Shown here piece by piece: positions 22,001 to 32,859 of a stretch of DNA of 64,000 nt. Positions within the stretch are counted from its first letter, which is position 1. Every line of letters starts with the position of its first letter. The notes under the pieces are model-generated. The model searched no databases. It had not been told where the DNA came from and saw only the letters and a list, made by a program, of their open reading frames with translations. The stretch lies in NCBI RefSeq assembly GCF_032854445.1, contig NC_088300.1, positions 54,410,984 through 54,474,983 of the forward strand. The letters run 5' to 3'. The DNA comes from Liolophura sinensis (lineage: Eukaryota; Mollusca; Polyplacophora; Chitonida; Chitonidae). Made by a program: the position numbers and the translations under genes.

Positions 22001-23912
22001 AGAAGAGTTCAGTTCCCCAGACCCTTAGCGGGTTAAACAATGAGGCTACCAACATGGAGAGATTCAACAAGACCCTGCCGTCGAGTTCGTCCAGCAAGAG
22101 AGAGCTTGGAAACGTTCTCTTGGATATTTCTCTTATGGGCTGCCGAACGCATCCTACGCTACCCGGGAAGAAACCTCAGCAAAAAATGTACCATTTAACT
22201 CCGTCGGATTCCTCGACCATTTCCAGTTTTGTGGGTAAGTGCTGTATATATATGAACATTGTTCATTTTTTAAAACTGAAATTCATAAAACTAAAGACTA
22301 TATATATTAGTCTGATATTGATATATTTCAAAATGTTCAAGTCATTTCGCACAGACGTAAGCTGAAGTATAGATCTCGTATAATATGTGCATTGACAAAA
22401 GAATCCAAACTGATACGACCATCAAACCCTCTTCTTATAAAGCTTGAATTACCTTGAGAGAATTAATGCCTGTGTGATAGAAGCCGTTTTGTCACACTAC
22501 AACCTGCTTTCTTATTTAATCCAGACTTTCCACCTGTACGAGGTCGCGCAATATATTATATCAAATTAGATAGGATGTACTTGGTTTTCTTGAAATTCCA
22601 CTTAATCCGAGGATAGGTGCGGTGTAGGCATCTATGTTTTTCACGATATACATGATTGCAATGCGCGACTGAGGCACCTATCCACGGAGTATGACTGAAA
22701 TTTCATAACTGGAATTATATGGACTGCATATCTTCCCTGGATCGGTCAAGACTGATGACTATATTACCAGCTTTGCTATTTATATATTATTTTTTACGTG
22801 TTCCTTTGGTAACTGGTGCCTTAAGTAGTATTGAAGATGGGTCTTGTGACTATCGATTTGATTTATTTATTTTTTTATTTATTTTTGGTTGGTGTTTTAC
22901 ACCCTAGTCAAGAATAGTTCACTTATACGACGGCGGCCAGCATTATGGTGGGAACAGAGTAACCATCAGATACATTGGTGCGTCTCACCAGTTCGGTCGC
23001 TGTGAGTTCAAGTAAAGCTCCCTCTCAGGTCGGACGTGGGAAGATCTGACAGCAACTTGTGGATGGTGATGAGTTTCCTTCCACCATAATGCTGACCGCC
23101 GTGAAATATTCTTGAATATGGCGTAAAACAGCAATAAATGCAAACAAATAAATAACTAATTAAATAAATAAAGAACTATAGCTTCCACACTGAGGATATT
23201 CCATATATGGCGATGGAACCTCAAACTTATTACGAGAGCTGATGAAGCATCGAAGCCAGCGGGATGTACTTGACTAAATGTAAATGATCATATGTTTTCT
23301 AGGGAGACGGCATCTTTGGGGTTTCTGATGCAATAAAACAAACCGTGGCAACATGGAGGCGGATAAATCACTCACAGATATTATGTAACTCCATGTCTTG
23401 TCCGTCTATATATATGTGCATACAAGAACTGGTGGTTAGGTCAGAAATCAATTAGTTCATGTCAAGAGGTGAACCCCTTCAGCTGATCAGCTCGCAATCA
23501 GTCATGCAATGTGTTGAAGGTAGACACTGACTCAGGATGTATACCGACACTTTGACATGTATGCCGTACGTATACATGCACACGTAATAATATATAGCCA
23601 CGCAAATTTTCGTACTATCCGTTCTAAGGAGAGCATTGAGGCATATTATTTAGCTTATTGTAAGCTATGGTATATATCTATAGCGTTTCTGTGTATTAAT
23701 GTATTTATTTATGCCATGGACATAAAACATTTATGTTGCCACAGGAGAGCTAATTAATTAATGATCGGGCCATGCAGGTGAGTATTGAAGTGTATATATA
23801 TGTGGCAGACGTGAACCATGACTGAAATCACTGTATTAACTCACCTGACATGTATGTATGACTGGCGGGTTCTGTTACAGGCTCAGACTCTCAACCTTCA
23901 CAGAAGAAGTAG
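19079..23912 (+). CDS. Unrecognised multi-exon gene, about 428 codons
   Basis: Exons 19652-19912 (87 codons), 20542-20873, 21121-21346 and 21910-22234 join with phases 0, 2, 0, 1 in one open frame, all with GT-AG sites. A first exon at 19079-19189 (MEVPYSCRSS...) fits in phase 0 but its donor, AAT|GTGACA, is weak. The last exon is either 23303-23328 (ending HLWGF) or 23881-23912 (ending SQPSQKK). The protein is basic, rich in Ser, His and Cys, with no signal peptide, membrane helix or domain I know. Motifs seen: VYGNDP at the start of exon 2, KSEIKTHKI-type basic stretches, and HYPFRCCDNHCCPS. VYGND and PFxxxDN recall short motifs in sperm microtubule proteins (SPMIP4, TEX36), but this is too little to assign. 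Exon GC content is clearly above the introns. Confidence 0.6.
20227..20340 (-). mobile_element. Possible very old SINE relic
   Basis: ggtttaacgctgtgcttaa then tttttcacttatgctaagg resembles the reverse tail of family A with many changes. It lies in an intron of the plus-strand gene. Weak. Confidence 0.3.
22856..22965 (-). mobile_element. SINE (family A) tail and body, left arm of an inverted pair
   Basis: Minus-orientation tail (tatttatttttggttggtg) and cacttatacgacggcggccag up to ggtggga. It faces a plus-orientation copy that starts about ten bases later, so the transcript could fold into a long hairpin. It lies between the last common exon and the alternative last exons of the 19-24 kb gene. 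Confidence 0.8.
22976..23172 (+). mobile_element. SINE (family A), right arm of an inverted pair
   Basis: Starts in the B-box region (ctcaccagttcggtcgctg, gtgagttcaag), runs through gacgtgggaag, ccaccataatgctgaccgcc and gtgaaatattcttgaat, and ends in AATA repeats. The A-box half of the head is missing. Confidence 0.85.
23332..23337 (+). terminator. Poly(A) signal for the proximal last exon
   Basis: AATAAA lies 4 bases after the TGA (23326-23328) that would end the protein if the acceptor at 23,302 is used. This supports 23303 onward as a genuine short last exon. Confidence 0.4.
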
Positions 23913-24092
23913 GTGACTCCCAATACAACATGGACAACAACCACACGGGGAATCAGCGAGGTAGCAGGAGGCCAGCGGACGTTTGCACGTCAGACTGACC
24001 CGCTTCTCCAATCAGCCATATTTGTCATTCTAACACCAGATGTCAACAAAAGACTAAAGCGAGATAACAGTGTCAACTGGAACAATTTCTTG

Positions 24093-24098
24093 AATAAA
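24093..24098 (+). terminator. Poly(A) signal for the distal last exon
   Basis: AATAAA 180 bases after the TAG at 23910-23912, at the end of a GC-richer stretch that would be the 3' UTR of the distal last exon. Confidence 0.45.
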
Positions 24099-24462
24099 AT
24101 GGTCATGTGACGTCTGCAGAACAGTCTTAGGGCACACAGGCCTGGCTCTTCTTTAGGGAGTATTTCCGGGATAGAGGTTACGCTGACCGAAGAGCGGCTT
24201 ATATATACAGAGGATAGACCTGCCATGGGATGTATATGCACTACAACACCGAGCATGGCGTAATTTTGTTTCTGCGTGGTCATCTTCATGGTTGTTTGTA
24301 GACTTGAAAAACAACATATGCATTGCTCTTATTTGTCAGTACTTAATGCCCATTTCCTGAAGGGATTAATCTTTTGATAATCATTATGTTTTTAGTTTTT
24401 ATCAAAGTCGCTGTATATACTGGTCGCATACGTATATAACATTGACGTTATGATTTGTTGAC

Positions 24463-24540
24463 CGATTGATTGATCGGTGTTTGACGAATTTTTCACTTAT
24501 TTATGAAATCGGTCCGGCTATTATGGATGGATTACTAACG
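24463..24540 (-). mobile_element. Degenerate SINE (family A) tail
   Basis: gattgattgatcggtgtttg followed by tttttcacttatttatg and ggctattatgg: a diverged reverse tail of family A. Confidence 0.5.
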
Positions 24541-24721
24541 TTACATGAGTTTATAGTTGCCTGTGTTATACAATCATATGCCGTTTCAAGCCTTGCATAC
24601 CAATTTCAGAGGGTTATATATGTATAGGGCCTAGGCACAATGTCTTGAAAAAGAGTTTTGCATTAGGCTTACATTAGAAGATCCTTGTTTCTGGATACTA
24701 GCGCAGCACAATGACTTATAG

Positions 24722-24938
24722 AATCTTGTCACCAGTGCAGTTGCTGTGAGTTCAAGCCCAGCCAATGCTGGCATCCTCTCAGGGCGTACGTGGGATGGTC
24801 TGCCAGTAGCCTGTACAGTATGGTCTTTGGTTTTCCCCGGGCTTTGTCGGGTTTCCTCTCACCATAATGTTGGCTGCCGCCGTATAGGTCAAGTATACTT
24901 TAATACTGCGTAAAACACCAATCAAACAAATAAATGCA
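24722..24938 (+). mobile_element. SINE (family A), lacking the A-box half of the head
   Basis: From caccagtgcagttgctgtgag through cgtacgtgggatggtctgcc, gtttcctctcaccataatg and gtaaaacaccaatcaaac to an AAATAAATG tail. About 200 bp of plus-orientation family A sequence. Confidence 0.9.
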
Positions 24939-25452
24939 TTGTTTGTTGATAGTTATATAAATTCCTACGGAATGTTAAATCAGATGGACTAGTTCACCAA
25001 AGTGATAGCTAACGGAGGCTTTATTTTCATTCTTTGCGGAATGATTAAAGCATCTATGGAATGGTCGGCGCAGTGAAAGGTAACAGATTTGTCATGTTTC
25101 ACTTTCAAGTGTGCTTATATTTTTGCATAGAAACGTACAATCTCATATGTTGTCTCGCGACAGTTGGCTTCCAACAATACTCAACGTGTCATGCAGTGAT
25201 CATAGCATAGGAATTCTTATTGAAATTTATGTGTAATTATACATATATGTTGCGTCTACTGGATACACCGAAAATTTCATACTGTCATTCCTATAGCTGT
25301 TCACAGAAATGTGAGGAACCATACAAATATCAAAATATATATATGACGTCGCCAGGAAACTCTGCAAAAACAGAAGTCATTTTACCGAAATCACTCTCTT
25401 TGGTCTATCAAGTCTATTTCATCCTTTTAAAAATTGAAACATTTTCTTTTTT
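24939..25452. other. No gene recognised
   Basis: AT-rich; an 81-codon plus-strand open frame (25220-25465) has no splice or motif support and overlaps the poly(A)-like end of the minus-strand gene. Confidence 0.35.
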
Positions 25453-28400
25453 TTATTTACCGTGATCGCTGGTGACAGAATCATGATGTTTTGGCCACCT
25501 ATCAGGCGCTCTCTCGCGTGTTGGCCCAGTGAATAGATCTGTGTCGCTGGCTGTAAACGTTTAAAACATATTTTTATTACTGTATTCAAACTGTATATAT
25601 GCATTTATTGTTAATGTGTGTGAGAGGGAGTAATTACAAGCGTTTTTGTTAATTTAGATAGACAATTTTAAGCGTTTCGTTGTCTTTTTGTACGTGATTC
25701 AGGATCTTTTCATTCTGGTGTGGAATGGCCATAACAGTTTCCGGGCACTTTGGTTATGCTCTGGCCACGATATTCATCCATGAGAGTTTTCACGCGCTCT
25801 TTCTGATAGGAATATTCAAATACTTTAACATATACGTACATTTCTTTTAGTTGAATACAGTTCCATCAGATTTAGTCTCAATCTCCTTTCCTGGTCTTGT
25901 AGCAAAGTAGCTATTGAAACATGGTGTCAGAAGTGGGATGTAAGTCCAACGTACAACGTACAAATGACAACGTACAAAGGGAAATCTACAATATATAAGG
26001 TCGTGTGAATGAGGATGCAGTAAGCCGTGCCGCCTGATAAAATAGATCACATTATACACACAGTCTGACGGCTTATTTATTCCACCAGCTGAATCCGTCT
26101 GCAGAGGTTCCTAGCAATCTCAACCCGCCTTATACAGGTATATGTGCTGAAAGAGCTTAAACATCCTTGACTGTTGTGTTTTCAACCACATAGAAGTGTG
26201 GTAAACAACATGTCTGTTGGCGAGTTACGATTTCAACCAACGTCACAGGCTATTAGTGCAAAAACTGGTTTGTTAAGATAATTCAATAAAACGCCACCAC
26301 TCTAGAAGTTTTACAGTGAGTATAATTTTCTTGTGAGTAAATATGCAAAGAGCATCCAGAATCTTTGGCACTCTTTAATTTCTCGTAACCCGGGGCTACA
26401 TGGGCCGTTCCTTTGGATTGACCGGATTGGATTCATAAACAGTTGCAACCAAGTGCAACTGAGATGCAAAGTTTATTATCGACGACCTATATACTATAGC
26501 ATTGTACACGATTTGAATACTTACCTCATTCATTTGCTCAGAACATTTCTCATTCGTCTTTTCAACATCACTGAAAACTGTTGATTACTTCTAATTGCAT
26601 GATTCCATCCTAATTCCTTACTTTATATACTTTCTACAGTTCTTTCGTGGTTTGTGTTAAACCTCGTTTTCGGGAATTGGCCTTGGGATTAAAACCTGAA
26701 AAGTTCATTTGGATGACGGCAGGTTTACGAATGTCTATTTCGACGCATAGATTTAGGTGATTGTTGAGTGTGATGGCAACAAAGCATTTTGAGTATTTCT
26801 AGTCCAGTGACATGATAAGCTGCAGTAAGTAGCAACGCGTTCTTTTTAACCTAAAACAAAAATACAAGATGCCGGATTTCATTGGTTATGTGTGAACATT
26901 TGCCAACTATCACTCATTTCTCTGCACACTGTAGACTTAAATTTTTGACTGTGCACACTATATCATTACGCTGCCCTAGCGCGCTAACCATCATAGCCAC
27001 GGAGGCCCCCAGTTTCATTTATGGTCACCGTGTATTTATGTGTTTGATGAAAATTATGGGTGCCTTATACGTATCCCGAATTGAGTGTATTATGCCTAGT
27101 ACAGTCTTCCATATCCGGCATGGATGGTAATTAAAAATGTATATAATTTTCATTCTTTACAACATGGTAACGTGACTCTAAGGGGATAGTCCATATTACT
27201 ACATGCGCTTAAAATGGGAGAGCATATGGTAGATGGCCTCATTACATATCCTTATGGTATGATTCGGGATATATGTAATGTGCTTAATAAACTATTTATA
27301 TATATGTATACATAAACTTTCATAAGGTAATAACTGTTACTGATACACTGTCTCTCTTAGTGTTTGGCGTTTCAGTGTTACTAGTTCGTTTCTGTGGACG
27401 CTCTAAACTCCCGGCCAAGCACTGTTGTACTGTTGGCAATCTGAATAAAGTCAGCTGAAAACCCGGACAACGAAGAGTCAAGCCTTATATTCAAAACAGT
27501 TAACACACTATAATTTTATTTTATGCTGTCTGGGGTTATCGTTTTAGTCCCGATCTTATGTTTAGGTATAAGATAAGACTAAGTCTGAATTCAGTCTGCT
27601 TAAGGCAGCTTTATGATCCAGGATCCTGACAAATAAGGAAGCGACCTAAAATGCTCCTCAGAATATTTTGACCAGTTTCATGTGCGCCCCACTTTGACTC
27701 AGGGGACTAAACTCTGGAGAAACAAATACATTCATACCTGTTTTAAGTTGTTTCCCTTATGTTCATTCCTTTGTACATGTATTACCATTCATTTTGAACC
27801 AACATTAAACAAATACTCTTTAAAGAAATCCTTTATATTACTTTGTCTGTTGAATTACTAGCCCAAAGCTAGCTGGTCAATAATTCTCGCAAGTATTGAC
27901 TAGCTAGCTTTTGGGCTAATGAATTACCCGTCACTTACAACCAAAAGCGGTTGACAATACGCATGAGATGGACCGATGAACACATGGATTGACATGAAAA
28001 TTCCATAGGATTCTACATCTAATTCCTAACAAAATGCACTGCTGACGCTGTGTTGTCTTTTCAATGCGCTGCGTCACTCAGTGTGTCAATTAAAGCTGTA
28101 TCCTCAACGAATTGCAGAGGTCGAGTCAATCCTACGAAGATGAGCCCCTAAAGCAACGGTAAAAGATGCCACAAAACGCTGCAAGCACATGTGCGCCATT
28201 TTATATGAACACATAACAAGGGATCTTGAAAATTCTGCTTCCGCCAATGCGAGTCTCTAAATGACGCCAATTCAGTCCAACACAACTGGCTTTAAAGTTC
28301 TCTGTGTATGCGTCGAAACAGACATTCGTATACCAGCTGTCAACCAACATGGATGGTCTGTGTCAATAATGGCAAGGCGTTTTCCAAAAACCACGTTTAA

Positions 28401-31400
28401 CACCAACTACCAAAGAACGAAGAAAGTACATAAAGTACAAAAATAGGACGAAATCATACAAAGAAAAGCAGTCAACAATTTCCAACGATGTAGGAAAGAC
28501 GGCACAAGGTATAGTGTTCAAGGCGACTGAGTGAAATCACGATACAAACCGTGTACTATGCAAGAGTTGGTACAATAGAGTATAAGTTGTCGATAATAAA
28601 ATATGTATGTCAGATGCGCTTTGATTGCCACTGTTCATATATCCAAAGTGGCGATCTAATTCAACACGATGAATATACAACCACTTGCCCCGGGTTAAGC
28701 GGAATTAGACAAACTCATGAAGCAGAGTGCCAGAGATTCTGGACGTACTGTATTTAAGAGAATTATACTCATTTTTAAATTTGTGGAAAGTTTTAAAGAG
28801 TGGAGGCATTTGATAGAATATCCTTGACACACAAGTTTTTGCAGTAATAACTCAGCGATGCTTGAAATCGTCAAATAACTCCTTGCATTGATATATTAGT
28901 CCAAGTAAGGATAATTTACACTCTGAACATTGAAACTGAAAACCCACTCCGCGTTGTGTCCCACAAGGTGGAAAGTCGGGTTAAAAAGCATAATGAGAAA
29001 ATATAACTTTGTTAAACTGTTTAATGCACACATGTGAACAAGAATTATTGGTATGCGAGCACAACTGAAAACACGCGACTTGTTTTTCGCTCTGATCAAC
29101 GTAATCTTTGGCCATAATTATATATACATAATTTGTGCAAAACACTACAAAAGTCAAAGATTTCCTCGGTCGAAGGGCCAAAACATCGCAAACCTGTACG
29201 TAAATGTATCTTCCCCAGGTTATGCCGAATGTTGGGTGATTATAAACATGATATCCACGTAATATATCTTCAAACGCGGTGTCCTATTCCATTTAAAGCA
29301 CTCCCATGCAGATCATCGTTTGTACAAATGTTTATCTCAGCATTCAACAAAATGTTAAGCCCTGCAAAGACATTTCTTCCCATGTTGCTGTTCTCCTAAA
29401 GTTCATGTCAGTAAACCATGAAGTAGTTGGTAAAGATTCTTCTATACTCACAAGATCAAAACGTTACCTCATTTTCAATGAATAAACTTCAATTTTCACT
29501 CGAATTTATCAATACCCTTCATCTTGTCAATTTGACAAAGGCGTTTGTATCTCTAAATTGATAACAGAATGCTTTGGAAACACTTAAAATTCGCTAAAAA
29601 AATTTACATGGGATACCTTCAATCGTATGGTTATATAATGTATTATGATAGTCTGCCGCAGAGCCACCACCACTGCGTAACCTGTTACAACTACTGACAT
29701 CTCCGCAAAACTAACACAACTCTTTCCGGAAAAGCAAACAAATAATCGACACAATGCACTTTATTCTAAACGTTTCCTAGATGTTTCTGTTGAATTTGTT
29801 TGTCAGCTGACAATTCCCGTTTGCTTTAATTTTAGCATCGCCCCTTACACCATCATTCTTGAGAGGGACCCCCAATTTTCCCGGCTTCAAGACTGCTACA
29901 CCTATCCCGTGAAGAGCAATGTCAAGAACTTATTTTTTAATAGCACTACATCCCGCGCATTTGACTGTTCGGCAAAGGCCAGGGATCACATAATACGGTT
30001 GACATTGACCAAACACAACTAAAAACATACCGTGACCATTTATGCAGCAGATGATGTGTTAGTTCATTTTTTGGAAATGAATGAAAGAATAAGGCTAAAC
30101 ACCACATCGACAATATATTTCAGCAATGTGTGTCCTGCGAGAACATACAAGTTACAACCATGAAACAGATGGCATTTTGACCTGAGAATAATAACACCCG
30201 AAAGTACAACAAAAAAAAAGAAAAATGACGATTTTAAAATCAGCCAAAAACACAAATATCTGAAACCACACGGGTTAAATTAAACATTGAAACTTAACCG
30301 ATTTCTTTCGTTATTTTGGTTATTTTAATAATTAAGCCTTTGGTCACGTGGAATCACTTGTTCTATATGACGGTCGCCACGGTAGCCCATCCGTGCAGCT
30401 TCTATACCTCCATCGTCCAGCCGAAAGTTCCACCGGAGTTCCACTGGCGAGGCACAAACCATTTCGAAGCTGTGAAATAATTCAAACATAAAGTGGACTG
30501 TTATCTGTCAACCTTCGCCGAAATTATCGACAATGTGCCCACAGAGGGATTATTTGAGCACGTTTGATGCGATGTAGGGCATCTTATGGTACATGTTCAG
30601 AGGCTATGCCCCACCATAGACCAAAGTACAGAGGTGAATTGCGGGCCGACTCTGTTCACCATTTACGCAAATCTCTATATGCATGTATATAGACTGTATA
30701 CATGTTTGTCGCCTTGTACCCCAAGCTTGCAGAGATCTAATCTGGTTTCAAACCCGAATATACCACAGCAGCTATTGGAAATGTTTTATGTACTTGCACA
30801 GAGTTGCTTGAAATAACGTATCTACAGTGTACCTCTACAAAGTTGTAATACTTGATTACTGAAACATGTATATACATTAAAATAAGACTTACCTTGAGAA
30901 TACAGAGCAGAACCAGATCGATCAGCGACGACAGTGGAAAACGATCACTGCACACATACTTACATGAAATATACAATACGGCGCCCTGTGAATTTGCATG
31001 TATTAAACATGCCCATATGTATAAATAAAAGATATGTGACAGATGTTAACAAGCTTGTTGTGGTAAAATGTGACAAAAATTTGAAAGTAATCTCTCAAGG
31101 TATGAACTAACACAACATAGATACGAAGTCGGATTTTGCCCTGGTATATGGCTATAGGCTAATTGTTTTTTCCAAGTTCACCCTATATGTCTCATTCTAT
31201 AAAATACAGTTTTCGTGAATTTGTTGCTTCTATATATGAAATCTGGAATGTACCGATTTAATGCCTTTAAATTTCTTGTTACAGACAATCACTCGACACA
31301 AGAACTCTTCACGCTCGCCTTATGCCGACGGCTTAACATCACTGCGACACACTAGCAAATTTGGAGAAAAAAATCAACAATTAGCGCAACAAACTTAGGC

Positions 31401-31538
31401 AGGAAGGAGACAAGAGATGATGCGTAAACACTCTGCCTGAACCCACAGATTTCTGTAAATTCTTCCTGGGTATAAAATCTCAGGAAAAGCAGAAATACAG
31501 AATTGCTTCGATCTGTAGCATCTGGAGCTAACTATGGC

Positions 31539-31588
<50 letters not shown>

Positions 31589-32182
31589 TATGTAATCACA
31601 GATGTTTCCCTATACGGTTTTATCATTTATGCTTCCAGATCACACTTGCCCTAAATAGAGCCAGGTTTACTTCAAGAGCACAGCATCTTTGGTGAGTCTG
31701 TCAGTTTTTCTTCTAGACTTCCTTTCCCTAGGTAGTTAATTCTTTTAGTTTTATTTGTTGGCGGAACACCATTTCGATCACTAGAGAACTGACACTTGTA
31801 ATTATCCCTTTACATCACAATTCAGCAAAGGGCTCGTCAGATTTAGTTGATTCGATTCTCGATTTTCCTCTATATGAATCTGTAATTTTCACTTCTATAG
31901 GTCACAGTCTCGTGAAGGATATTTGACAGATTGCTTGTGCATAACCATTTCTCGATGGGTCTGTCACATTTGTCTCAAGCCGGATCACAATTTTTTAAAG
32001 AATTTTATGTCAACATTGCTTACATACCACAGTTTTCTTAAACTGAACATAAAGCCAGCCACTAAATATGAGTTAATTAATAAAGAAATGTTGTAAAAAT
32101 ATTTTAAAAATTCTACACCGCTTATCAACAAAATAAATAGCAAATAATCGTCAGTGCCTTGCCACTCACTTAGTGACGCCAT
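25453..32182 (-). CDS. Unrecognised small gene of four phase-compatible exons, 88 codons
   Basis: Minus-strand exons at 32182-32170 (13 nt, ATGGCGTCACTAA then GTGAGT), 30469-30408 (62 nt), 29710-29617 (94 nt) and 25550-25453 (98 nt) have phases 1, 0, 1 and end in TAA. Segments read MASL, then SKWFVPRQWNSGGT(F)GW, then SGGGSAADYHNTLYNHTIE, then SDTDLFTGPTRERAPDRW and HHDSVTSDHGK. Acceptors of exons 2 and 4 (gaattatttcacag, aaacgtttacag) are strong; exon 3's acceptor is weaker and an alternative AG lies nine bases inside. An AATAAA overlaps the stop codon. The Trp/Gly/Pro-rich, tract-like protein has no signal peptide or domain I know; small axonemal proteins look like this, but that is a guess. 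Exons 2 and 4 are the most convincing; extra exons may be missing. Confidence 0.45.
25551..29616. other. Long intron of the minus-strand gene; little recognised
   Basis: Holds the hairpin at 27859-27918 and scattered short open frames without splice support. At about 27,560-27,600 the run aagataagactaagtctg resembles the inside of a molluscan foldback MITE but I could not delimit it. Confidence 0.35.
27859..27918. repeat. Near-perfect inverted repeat, about 24-bp arms, 11-nt loop
   Basis: Left arm tagcccaaagctagctggtc and right arm gactagctagcttttgggct fold with one mismatch and one bulge; the loop is attctcgcaag. It could be a small foldback element or an RNA hairpin. No precursor features were seen. 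Confidence 0.75.
31540..31585. repeat. TA microsatellite, about 23 units
   Basis: Uninterrupted alternating T and A, in the first intron of the minus-strand gene. Confidence 0.95.
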
Positions 32183-32729
32183 TTTACCATAATATAGCTA
32201 TTTAGAGTGACGTCACAAAACCTAGGAGCTCTCCCGTACCATCGGTATTAAACAATGTGACAATGTCAGAAAATACAAACAAAAACGCCTGATTTCCAAC
32301 CAAAAAGTATCAGCTCTGTTCCGTGTTCAACTTAAAGGGCCGATGTTTCTTTTAAATTGGCGCTCGGTCAGGGCGATGTTCGTGGATCATTCAACGAACA
32401 CAGCAGGACCTTCTGACTGATAACGGAACCTTCTTTCAGATTTTCATTCTGGAAAGCCACAATAGTTTTCTTCAAGCAATGACTCTCCCGAGGGGGGTTC
32501 CTTCCATCTCACCATGACAAAGTTAGCTGCAGTCTCCATCCCAACATGTACGCATTGTTACACGGGCAGCCGCTCTCAGTTGTCTGCTCGTAAATGGCTG
32601 GTCCAAAATGCACCCGCTTAACACTTAAACCAACCACAAAATCCAATTTATTGCATCGATATCTGTCTATCCACTATAAGAAGCCACAATGACAATCGAG
32701 ATGTAGGCCTGATAGATTTTTTGACGCGA

Positions 32730-32800
32730 CAGCCAATTATCACGTGACGTTTTCAGCGCTAGTGATTGGCTAGTTCACATGGGCTTCTACAACATGGCTA
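32730..32800. promoter_or_regulatory. CCAAT / E-box / inverted CCAAT promoter-like module
   Basis: CCAAT at 32733-32737, a TCACGTGAC E-box at 32740-32748 and an inverted CCAAT (ATTGG) at 32765-32769 are followed by acaacATGGCTACTGAG at 32,794, a good initiation context that opens a 20-codon frame ending in TAG. A TGACGTCA site lies near 32,210 in front of the minus-strand ATG at 32,182. The interval may be a divergent promoter. I found no second exon for a plus-strand gene. Confidence 0.35.
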
Positions 32801-32859
32801 CTGAGAGTGAATTGTCAGTCAGTGCCATATCACAAATAGCTTTCAAAACTTTGTAGAAT

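Noticed and set aside
29820-29930. Minus-strand peptide VAVLKPGKLGVPLKNDG as an extra exon of the small minus-strand gene
   Set aside because: It looks coding, but its phase (1) does not fit after exon 2 (phase 0) and its donor GTGTAA is poor. It could be real in another transcript, but I cannot support it.
30297-30479. Plus-strand open frame ending PEFHWRGTNHFEAVK
   Set aside because: It is mostly the complement of the minus-strand exon 30469-30408, which has a strong acceptor; the plus strand has no acceptor or donor here.
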